Assembly (NCBI RefSeq): GCF_041429785.1
Contig: NZ_CP163423.1
Span: 1,798,001 to 1,862,000 of the forward strand
Direction: 5' to 3'
Length of the DNA stretch: 64,000 nt
Origin: Fretibacter rubidus
GTDB taxonomy: Bacteria > Pseudomonadota > Alphaproteobacteria > Caulobacterales > Maricaulaceae
Position numbers and translations under genes: made by a program. Below are positions 57,120-64,000 of the stretch, piece by piece; the first letter of the stretch is position 1, and every line of letters begins with the position of its first letter. Under the pieces are notes generated by a model. It saw only the letters and a list, made by a program, of their open reading frames with translations. It made no database searches and was not told where the DNA came from.

Positions 57120-59861
57120 TTAGAACGTCTTTGAAATCGTAAAGTTATACGTCCGGCCGTAATCTTCACGGCGGCTGATGAACGTGTCCGTTCCAGGACC
57201 GTTACCGTCCAGATCATTTTCTGTGCGGAAAGGTTCGTCTGTCAAGTTTGACGCTTCGACATTCACTGATACGCCAGCCAAGGGGCCGTCTTCCCACTCA
57301 TAACCGATTTGTGCATCAACGATAAACTCATCCAGAGCGTCAGCACCGATGAGGCCACCGTCAAATTGTTGCACTTCGGAGCGGAAACCAGACCGGTAAC
57401 GCGAGTTCAAGCGCGCACGCCATCCGTGGTTTTCATAATAAATATCACCACTGAATGTGTTCTTGGAATATCCAGGAATGGCAATATCGCGCCCTTCAAA
57501 CTCAAGATTATTATCTGTGTAAGTATAGGCCGCGTTCAGTCCAAAGCCTTCAAAGAACGGCGCATCAAAGATGTCGCTCAGCGGGAGGCGAATAGACGCT
57601 TCCATACCTTTGAGTGTCGCTTCTTCAACGTTAAGCGGGCCGCCAACGCTGACAAATTGAACCCCTGGGTTTGCGTTGACAAATCCGTCACCGTAAAGCG
57701 CGCTAACTACATTCCCAGCGTCAACAATTTCAGACGAGTCTTGGATATAGTCGCGAACAGTTTTCGTGAAAAAGGCCAGCGATATTGCACCCGCATCAGA
57801 GAAATACTTCTCGACCGCAACGTCTAGCCCTGTTGATTTATAAGGGCGAAGTAGCGGGTTACCGCCAAAGATACTCACACAGGTTTGGTTCACTTGCGGA
57901 ACTTCTTCACCAATATAGGTGTCAGGAATACCGTCAGCATCCGCATCTGGACAGAGCACAGTGTTTAGACCTGGCGCATCATTCGTACGAAGCTGGTCCA
58001 TACGCGGACGCGTCACTGATTGTGCGGCACCAAAGCGTAAGAATGTGTCGTCTTTCACTTCAAAGCTTAGGTTCAAGCTCGGCAAGAAATCGCCATATGA
58101 ATCTTCAATGAAAAGCGCACCCGCAGACGATGATTGCGTGACGTCGACATATTGGAAACCAAAATTACCTCGCACGGGAATTGGACCTTCGGAGTCGATG
58201 GTTGCCATAGCGTAATAGGTCAGGATTTCTTCTTGGACATTCCAAAGCACGTCGGCTGCTGGGTCAAGGAAGTAGGTGCCGTTTTCGATCAATGCGCTTG
58301 GGTCATAGGCCACAACGTCAAGACCAAGGTTGCCTGAATCCGTTGACCCAAGAACATCTGAAATTGATGACGAGCCGTTCACAAAGCCAGCACCTGGACG
58401 CACAAAGTTCTCATTAGAATTGAAGTCTTTTTCACGGTCCGTGTAAAGGATACCTGCGGCCACCGCTTCAATACCGCTCTTACCAAGCTCATATTCTGCT
58501 TCAAAGCGGAGTTGGTTTAACTCGTCCTTGATCTTAGGCTCTTTGATAAAGCCAACTTGGCCCCATCCCCCAGGGTCAGTCAGAAGAACGTTAGACGGGT
58601 TAGAATAATCAATAGAGCTATCAAAGCTGTATTCACCATTTTCAGGCGTTGTTAGTACCAATGTACCCGCCTCGTTCGGATTGGACGAACCAAAGACGCC
58701 GCGACCTGTACCGGCGTAGCTTTCATAATCGATGTCTGATTTCTTCAAATTTGATGTTGCCGCATCAAGGGTCAGGTTGATTTTATCAGAAACTTCAAAA
58801 TTGAAATTTGCACCCAATGAGTAAATCTCGGCTGAGTTACCCTCTGTATCTGTGCGAACAATCGCGCCCGCGGGAGCATAAGTCGCACTATCGACGAAGC
58901 TACCAGATCCGGTTGAGCTAACGAGCTGGTTGCCAGACCATGACGCAAGGGGTGTTTCCACACCGCGGAAGATACCTTCATCGGCAAAATCAGAATAATA
59001 ACCGTCAAATGTTGCGCTGAAACGATCTGTTGGCTCAAATTGCAAAGCACCAGCAACGGATGTGCGTTTAAAGTCGCGCGATACAACGCCCGAACGCGGG
59101 TTATCGGCTGCATAATACGTACCGTCAGCAAGTTGCTGAGTCTGACCCGGGCCAGATTTTAGCTCACGAGACAGGATTTGTGTTGGGTTTGACTGATGCG
59201 TAACCCCAACAGACCAACCGATTGTACCGTCGACATTTTGATCAATATAAGAACCGAACAAACGGTAACCATCAGACCCGAAATCAGGGTTAGACACATC
59301 ATTGTCGTTAATGACGTATTTGGCAGACGCCGTTAATTTACGCTCATTATAATCCAAAGGACGCACAGTCTTAAGGTCAACCGCACCCGCGACACCTGTT
59401 GTCGCCAATTTCGCGTCTGGTGTTTTGTAAACAATACCTTGCGCGATAAGCTCTGATGGGAATTGGTCAAATTCAATACCCCGATTGTTACCCGCAGAAA
59501 CTTGTTCACGACCATTCAGAAGCGCAATAGAGAAATCAGGGCCAAGACCACGAATAGAAATTGTCTGCGCGCGGCCACGGACACGTTGCGCCGTCACACC
59601 CGGAAGGCGCGCCAAGCTATCGGCGATAGACACATCAGGAAGCTTACCAATGTCTTCTGCTGTAATGGCTTCAACGATGGAGGACGACTCACGCTTTACG
59701 CGCAAGCTGTCCGCGATGGATTGACGGATGCCCGTCGCAACAACTTCGTCTTCTAGCTGCTCTACGTCTTGCGCGATTGCCGACGTGCCCAAGGCAAGTG
59801 TTAAGGCAATGCCAGCAGCACTGGCGAAGTAGGCGCGTTTGATTGAATGTGTCTTTGTCAT
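57120..59861 (-). CDS. TonB-dependent receptor of the maltodextrin locus (MalA-like)
   Basis: A 913-residue outer-membrane receptor. The ATG at 59861 follows GGGAAA. The signal peptide ends at about AIAQ, then DEVVATGIRQSIADSLRVKR is the TonB box and signature of the maltodextrin-type receptors of Caulobacterales and sphingomonads. The plug (GKLPDVSIADSLARLPGVT) and barrel end with a terminal Phe (NFTISKTF). It would take up maltooligosaccharides across the outer membrane, inferred from the surrounding GH13 and GH97 genes. Divergent from the secreted GH13 gene. Confidence 0.92.
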   Translation of the reverse strand: MTKTHSIKRAYFASAAGIALTLALGTSAIAQDVEQLEDEVVATGIRQSIADSLRVKRESSSIVEAITAEDIGKLPDVSIADSLARLPGVTAQRVRGRAQTISIRGLGPDFSIALLNGREQVSAGNNRGIEFDQFPSELIAQGIVYKTPDAKLATTGVAGAVDLKTVRPLDYNERKLTASAKYVINDNDVSNPDFGSDGYRLFGSYIDQNVDGTIGWSVGVTHQSNPTQILSRELKSGPGQTQQLADGTYYAADNPRSGVVSRDFKRTSVAGALQFEPTDRFSATFDGYYSDFADEGIFRGVETPLASWSGNQLVSSTGSGSFVDSATYAPAGAIVRTDTEGNSAEIYSLGANFNFEVSDKINLTLDAATSNLKKSDIDYESYAGTGRGVFGSSNPNEAGTLVLTTPENGEYSFDSSIDYSNPSNVLLTDPGGWGQVGFIKEPKIKDELNQLRFEAEYELGKSGIEAVAAGILYTDREKDFNSNENFVRPGAGFVNGSSSISDVLGSTDSGNLGLDVVAYDPSALIENGTYFLDPAADVLWNVQEEILTYYAMATIDSEGPIPVRGNFGFQYVDVTQSSSAGALFIEDSYGDFLPSLNLSFEVKDDTFLRFGAAQSVTRPRMDQLRTNDAPGLNTVLCPDADADGIPDTYIGEEVPQVNQTCVSIFGGNPLLRPYKSTGLDVAVEKYFSDAGAISLAFFTKTVRDYIQDSSEIVDAGNVVSALYGDGFVNANPGVQFVSVGGPLNVEEATLKGMEASIRLPLSDIFDAPFFEGFGLNAAYTYTDNNLEFEGRDIAIPGYSKNTFSGDIYYENHGWRARLNSRYRSGFRSEVQQFDGGLIGADALDEFIVDAQIGYEWEDGPLAGVSVNVEASNLTDEPFRTENDLDGNGPGTDTFISRREDYGRTYNFTISKTF

Positions 59862-59956
59862 TTGTTTTCCCTTCAATGACGACTTGGTTGCGTCGTTCCC
59901 CGATGACAGCGCAAAACGCAACTCGAGATTCTTTTATTACAATATGTTTACACAAA

Positions 59957-59975
59957 TTTGCATAAATTTTGCAAA
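59957..59975. promoter_or_regulatory. Candidate operator near the receptor promoter
   Basis: TTTGCA and TGCAAA arms separated by 7 bp, about 100 bp upstream of the receptor start. The right half, AAATTTTGCAAA, is one base shorter than the 14-mer near the GH97 gene. Confidence 0.45.
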
Positions 59976-60110
59976 TTGTTTTCGTGTTTTCTTACAAAAT
60001 TATGAAAAACTGTTGCTCTAATGCAACGCATGGCCAGCTATATCATTGATTTTACTATATATTTCAATTTTTTTTTCGTGGAGAACATCTGAAATATCTG
60101 CAAAAAAGTT

Positions 60111-60126
60111 ATGTAAATTTTTACAT
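60111..60126. promoter_or_regulatory. Candidate operator upstream of the secreted amylase
   Basis: ATGTAAA and TTTACAT are 7-bp arms with 2 bp between them. TGTAAATTTTT is shared exactly with the site at 53949-53959. It lies 65 bp upstream of the GH13 start codon. Confidence 0.5.
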
Positions 60127-60190
60127 TGGACTTTCAATTGCGTAAAAACGCGGCTATGGCAATGAGAATTGGTGAAGAGAGATACATATT

Positions 60191-62197
60191 ATGACCCATA
60201 TTTTGCACAATCGCGTTAGCCGCACTGTCTCAACGGCTTTATTTATGTCGGGCACGGCCCTGTGCCTCTTCTTGGGCGGATGTCAGGCACAAACAAATGC
60301 CCAGACAGACCTAAAGGCAGACCCAATGGCGGCCCTAAAGACCGAAACTACGGCAAAAGCAGGGGCAACTGCATCCGTCGCAGGACTGAATAGCAATCAT
60401 ATCACGCGTCCACCTGAAGAAGACGTTGTCTACTTCATGCTGCCCGATCGATTTGAAAATGGTGATCTATCAAATGATACGGGCGGATTCGCAGGTGATA
60501 AATATGACCACGGCTTTGATCCAACCCATAAGGGGTTTTACAATGGCGGCGACCTCGCTGGCCTCACCTCTCGTCTTGATTATATCAAAGGTATGGGTGC
60601 GACCGCCATTTGGCTTGGCCCGATTTACAAAAACAAACCCGTCCAAGGTGCCCCCGGCCAAGAAAGCGCAGGCTATCACGGCTATTGGATTACGGATTTT
60701 ACCTCTGTTGACCCGCATCTTGGCACCAATGCAGAGCTAAAGACTTTCGTCGAGCAATCCCATGCGCGCGGTATGAAGGTCTATTTGGATATTATCACAA
60801 ACCACACCGCTGACGTTATTTCTTACCGTGAATGTTATGATCCCGATTATTCTGGCCCCGATAAAGTCACAGGTGGGTGCCCCTATCGCAGCCTTGCTGA
60901 TTACCCTTACACAACACGCGGCGGTGTTGATGGAGCCGCCATCAACGCCGGTTTTATGGGCGATGAAGATCATCACCAAACGGCTGACAACTTTGCGGCG
61001 CTAACCAACCCCAATTACGCTTATACACCCTATATTCCAGCGGGTGAGGAAAACGTGAAAACTCCCGCATGGCTCAATGATATCCAATATTATCACAACC
61101 GCGGCGAGACAACATTTGAGGGAGAGAACTCGCTCTATGGTGATTTTGCAGGGCTTGATGATTTATTTACAGAGCATCCCGTCGTCGTGGATGGCATGAT
61201 TGATATCTTCAAAGGCTGGATTACTGATTATAAAATGGACGGCTTTCGTATTGATACGACCCGTCATGTAAATCCCAATTTTTGGAAACAATTCCTCCCC
61301 GCGATGAAAGAGCACGCGGCGAGCGAAGGCATCCCGAATTTCTATATGTTCGGCGAAGTTTACGACCCGGACCCCGCTGCGCTGGCCCGTTTCACCCGCG
61401 TTGACGGCTTCGACCAAGTCTTAGATTTTGGGTTCCAAGCAGCCGTATTTGACGTGCTGAGCGGAAAAGACGGCACGGACCGCTTTGACCGCTTTTTGGC
61501 CGCTGACTCGCTTTACGGCGAAGCAACAAAAATGGGCCGCACACAACCAACATTCCTTGGCAATCATGACATGGGGCGTTTTTCAGGCATGGTGAAGGCA
61601 GAAAACCCCGATATGGGCCAATCAGAATTGCTGGCGCGCACAAAACTTGCCCATGGCCTGATGATGTTCATGCGCGGTGTGCCAGTGATTTATTCAGGTG
61701 ACGAACAAGGCTTTGTTTCAGACGGCAATGACCAAGAAGCCCGTGAAACGTTGTTTCCTAGCCAAGTCGCGATTTATAATGATAACGACCTTATTGGTAC
61801 AGACGCCACCACGGCTGACAGTAATTTTGATACTGATCACCCGCTTTACCGCTATATCGCAGACACGGCCGCAATACGCCACGCTCACCCCGCCTTTGCC
61901 CATGGCGAGATGGTCAGCCGCCTGACGGAAAAGCGCACTGACGCAATGCCAGATGCTGGTGTTTTCGCCTTTTCTCGCTTTGACCCCAATACAGGGCATG
62001 AATATTTAGTTGTCGCCAACACAGGCAACACAGACCGCGTTGTAAACGTTACGATTGACGCGGGGTCATCTGACATGACAGCCCTATTGGGGGGCTGTGC
62101 GCCAATGAATACGACGGGTAACATTACACTGGAAATTCCAGCTTTTGGCCTTAGCGTTTGTCGCTCATCAACGCCGTCAACGCGTTATCCACGGTAG
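60191..62197 (+). CDS. Secreted GH13 alpha-amylase lipoprotein
   Basis: A 668-residue GH13 enzyme with a lipoprotein signal ending LFLGGC (Cys31). The linker after it is Ala/Thr-rich. The barrel shows region I DIITNHTADV, region II GFRIDTTRHV (nucleophile Asp), region III MFGEVYD (acid/base Glu) and region IV FLGNHDMGRF. A C-terminal beta domain follows. It cleaves starch or maltodextrin at the outer surface, supplying the divergent TonB receptor. A second GH13 gene starts 8 bp after its stop, so they form an operon. Confidence 0.93.
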   Translation: MTHILHNRVSRTVSTALFMSGTALCLFLGGCQAQTNAQTDLKADPMAALKTETTAKAGATASVAGLNSNHITRPPEEDVVYFMLPDRFENGDLSNDTGGFAGDKYDHGFDPTHKGFYNGGDLAGLTSRLDYIKGMGATAIWLGPIYKNKPVQGAPGQESAGYHGYWITDFTSVDPHLGTNAELKTFVEQSHARGMKVYLDIITNHTADVISYRECYDPDYSGPDKVTGGCPYRSLADYPYTTRGGVDGAAINAGFMGDEDHHQTADNFAALTNPNYAYTPYIPAGEENVKTPAWLNDIQYYHNRGETTFEGENSLYGDFAGLDDLFTEHPVVVDGMIDIFKGWITDYKMDGFRIDTTRHVNPNFWKQFLPAMKEHAASEGIPNFYMFGEVYDPDPAALARFTRVDGFDQVLDFGFQAAVFDVLSGKDGTDRFDRFLAADSLYGEATKMGRTQPTFLGNHDMGRFSGMVKAENPDMGQSELLARTKLAHGLMMFMRGVPVIYSGDEQGFVSDGNDQEARETLFPSQVAIYNDNDLIGTDATTADSNFDTDHPLYRYIADTAAIRHAHPAFAHGEMVSRLTEKRTDAMPDAGVFAFSRFDPNTGHEYLVVANTGNTDRVVNVTIDAGSSDMTALLGGCAPMNTTGNITLEIPAFGLSVCRSSTPSTRYPR

Positions 62198-62205
62198 TCA
62201 AAACT

Positions 62206-63861
62206 ATGACCGAAGACGTAATGGATACAGACATTTTCTCCGCAGAGCATGACAGCCCACATCATGATGCCATGGCCGCGATGCCGTGGTGGAAAGGCGC
62301 GACGATATATCAAATATATCCGCGCAGTTTCAAGGACAGCAATGGCGACGGTATTGGTGATTTACGCGGTGCAATCAACCACTTAACCCATATTGCCTCA
62401 CTTGGCGTGGACGGTATTTGGTTGTCGCCTTTCTTTACATCACCCATGGCGGATTTTGGTTATGATATCGCCGACTTTTGTGATGTTGACCCTATCTTTG
62501 GGACGTTATCCGACTTTGATGATCTTATCAAAAAAGCCCATGATTTGGGCCTAAAAGTGATTATTGATCAGATATACTCTCATAGCTCTGACCAGCATGT
62601 TTGGTTTGAACAGAGCCGCCAAAACCGGACTAATTCCAAAGCTGATTGGTATGTGTGGGCCGACGCCAATCCCGACGGAACACCGCCCAATAATTGGCAA
62701 TCGGTGTTCGGTATGGGCGCATGGCAATGGGACGCACGGCGCGGTCAATATTATCTGCACAACTTTCTGGTCGAGCAGCCTGATTTAAACTTGCATAACC
62801 CTGATGTTCAAAACGCCATCTTAGATGTGACAAAATTCTGGCTGGACCGCGGCGTTGACGGCTTTCGTCTTGATGCGCTGAACTTCGGCATGCACGATCC
62901 AGAGTTAAAAGATAACCCTGTAGAGACCGTGTTTAAACGCCCGCCAACACGGCCCTTTGATTTTCAGCGCCATGTCAATTCCATGTCGCATCCCGATATT
63001 CCCGCCTTTTTGGAACGTATTCGCGCGGTTATTGATCACTACCCTGGACGCTTTACCGTTGCCGAGGTTGGCGGCCCCTTCCCTATGGCGGAAATGAAAG
63101 CCTTCACCGATGGTGATAAACGTCTGAACTCTGCTTATGCCTTTGATTTTCTTTATGCGGCAGACCTTAGCGCCGACCTTATCCGCACGACATTAGCAGA
63201 ATGGCCGGGAGAGCCCCATGAGGGCTGGCCAAGTTGGGCCTTTTCTAACCACGACGCCCCGCGCGCCGTGACCCGTTGGCGCGGCACATGTGATGAGGCC
63301 CGCTACGCAAAACTGCTATGCATGGTATTGGCATCGTTCCGCGGCAATATTTTCGTCTATCAAGGTGAAGAGCTTGGCCTGCCGCAAGCCCATGTACCGT
63401 TCGAAGATCTACAAGACCCAGAGGCCATTACGAACTGGCCAGAAACATTGGGTCGCGACGGCGCGCGCACGCCCATGCCCTGGAACCAAGCTAACTTATG
63501 CGCAGGGTTTTCAACTGAGAAACCATGGCTTCCCGTGGATGATCGTCATATCAGCCTGTCAGTGACCGCGCAGAACAATGACGACAATTCTGTGCTGAAT
63601 TTTTACCGCCGTATGATTGCGTTGCGTAATGGTAGCGCCGCTTTACGCTACGGCGATATTAGCTTTAATGAAGACACGCCTGAATTACTGTGCGTTGAAA
63701 GAACAGACGGCACTGAAATACGGCGGTGCGTCTTTAACCTAACGAACGCGCCACTTGCCCTGCCCGCTGGCTACGACAAAGCTGCCGCCATAGCTGTGGG
63801 AGAGCCTATAGTGAACGGTATGCTGCCAGCCTATAGCGGGTTTATCAGTACCGCCCTGTAA
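62206..63861 (+). CDS. Cytoplasmic GH13 alpha-glucosidase
   Basis: A 551-residue GH13 enzyme without a signal peptide. Regions are visible: DQIYSHSSDQHVWF (the SHSS form of region I, typical of alpha-glucosidases of the GH13_23 type), GFRLDALNF (nucleophile Asp), FTVAEVGG (Glu) and SNHDAPR. It should release glucose from maltose and short maltooligosaccharides in the cytoplasm. The ATG at 62206 lies just after the upstream stop; an alternative ATG is at 62221. Convergent with the LacI-type gene. Confidence 0.92.
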   Translation: MTEDVMDTDIFSAEHDSPHHDAMAAMPWWKGATIYQIYPRSFKDSNGDGIGDLRGAINHLTHIASLGVDGIWLSPFFTSPMADFGYDIADFCDVDPIFGTLSDFDDLIKKAHDLGLKVIIDQIYSHSSDQHVWFEQSRQNRTNSKADWYVWADANPDGTPPNNWQSVFGMGAWQWDARRGQYYLHNFLVEQPDLNLHNPDVQNAILDVTKFWLDRGVDGFRLDALNFGMHDPELKDNPVETVFKRPPTRPFDFQRHVNSMSHPDIPAFLERIRAVIDHYPGRFTVAEVGGPFPMAEMKAFTDGDKRLNSAYAFDFLYAADLSADLIRTTLAEWPGEPHEGWPSWAFSNHDAPRAVTRWRGTCDEARYAKLLCMVLASFRGNIFVYQGEELGLPQAHVPFEDLQDPEAITNWPETLGRDGARTPMPWNQANLCAGFSTEKPWLPVDDRHISLSVTAQNNDDNSVLNFYRRMIALRNGSAALRYGDISFNEDTPELLCVERTDGTEIRRCVFNLTNAPLALPAGYDKAAAIAVGEPIVNGMLPAYSGFISTAL

Positions 63862-63866
63862 GCGGC

Positions 63867-64000
63867 TTAGCTACCGCAAGATTCGCGCACAATAAGCTCT
63901 GTTGGCAGGCGCTCTGACACCATGTCTTGTGGGTTTGTGGCATTAAGCAGTTTTGCGACCATTAAGCTGCCCGCCTTGGCTAAATCTTGGCGCATCGTTG
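63867..64000 (-). CDS. LacI-family transcriptional regulator, C-terminal fragment
   Basis: The last 44 residues of a LacI/PurR-type regulator: TMRQDLAKAGSLMVAKLLNA, then ERLPTELIVRESCGS, the conserved end of the effector-binding domain. The rest lies beyond the right edge. Its position beside GH13 genes suggests it is the maltodextrin repressor that would use the palindromes in this locus; that is inference. Confidence 0.88.
   Translation of the reverse strand, partial: TMRQDLAKAGSLMVAKLLNATNPQDMVSERLPTELIVRESCGS

Larger units (their letters stand above)
59862..60190. other. 329-bp divergent control region between the receptor and the secreted amylase
   Basis: No gene is visible. The region is A/T-rich and holds TTTGCA-N7-TGCAAA (59957-59975), ATGTAAA-TT-TTTACAT (60111-60126), and GTTGCGT...ACGCAAC (59887-59922) in the receptor leader. 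The first two resemble the candidate operator between GH97 and halogenase 1. A GGTGAAGAG ribosome site precedes the amylase ATG. Confidence 0.5.

Noticed and set aside
59901-59905. GGGGAACG near the receptor start as an EcfG promoter
   Set aside because: The minus-strand GGAAC has no CGTT or CGTA at 16-17 bp.
59887-59922. GTTGCGT...ACGCAAC inverted repeat in the receptor leader as a riboswitch
   Set aside because: The arms are only 7 bp around a 22-base loop, with no recognisable aptamer; treated only as a note.
1-64000. Prophage, insertion sequence, integron or CRISPR array
   Set aside because: No integrase, transposase, phage structural gene, Cas gene or spaced direct-repeat array was seen.

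Overview
The window looks like chromosome of a marine, probably alga- or polysaccharide-associated alphaproteobacterium, most likely of the Caulobacterales/Maricaulales (Hyphomonadaceae-like) group. This is inferred from gene content: an ImuA-ImuB-DnaE2 mutasome behind an alphaproteobacterial GAAC-N7-GAAC LexA box, a PhyR-NepR-EcfG general stress response (GSR) core, HWE/HisKA_2 kinases, many TonB-dependent receptors, and halogenases inside a maltodextrin locus. I see no prophage, insertion sequence, rRNA or CRISPR array. One tRNA is present.

Layout. (1) 1-2.4 kb, minus: SOS mutasome (imuA, imuB, start of dnaE2). (2) 2.7-26.9 kb: a stress island. Around the core (phyR / nepR-ecfG-kinase, 21.2-23.9 kb) lie transcription units for a formate/nitrite-type channel, a PLDc_N membrane protein, topoisomerase IB, glutamate dehydrogenase plus azoreductase, a single-domain response regulator, a flavin-type stress protein, a TUDOR-like protein with MscS and DUF2254, a Dps protein, ExoD and several tiny unknown proteins. 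I found 13 matches to the EcfG promoter pattern GGAAC-N16/17-CGTT or CGTA directly upstream of these units, always in the right orientation. In three separate intergenic regions two such promoters stand back to back with exactly 23 bp between their -35 elements. tamB/tamA and an EEP-family hydrolase sit inside the island without a recognisable EcfG promoter. (3) 26.9-32.0 kb, minus: MarR regulator, TPR-sulfotransferase and a TonB-dependent receptor.

(4) 32.3-42.9 kb: sugar and osmolyte uptake plus galactoside catabolism. It holds a BCCT transporter, then a minus-strand unit GH36 alpha-galactosidase, GH42 beta-galactosidase and sodium:sugar symporter, divergent from galT-galK-galE. Together these could hydrolyse alpha- and beta-galactosides and feed galactose into the Leloir pathway. 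(5) 42.9-48.5 kb, minus: tRNA-Thr(GGT) and a polyamine operon of ornithine decarboxylase, a deoxyhypusine-synthase-like enzyme, an agmatinase-family ureohydrolase, a small basic protein and a GNAT-nitrilase fusion. (6) 48.7-64 kb: a maltodextrin/alpha-glucan utilisation locus with a TonB-dependent receptor, three GH13 enzymes, a GH97 alpha-glucosidase, a CE1-like esterase, a DUF6445 protein, two convergent flavin-dependent 'tryptophan halogenase' family proteins and the C-terminus of a LacI-type regulator. A 14-bp motif occurs in inverted orientation between the GH97 operon and the first halogenase, and related sequences lie between the receptor and the secreted amylase. These are candidate operators of the locus.

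The strongest candidates for something new are the fixed 23-bp geometry of the divergent stress promoters, the small unknown proteins under those promoters, the deoxyhypusine-synthase-like/ureohydrolase polyamine operon, and the halogenases embedded in the maltodextrin locus.
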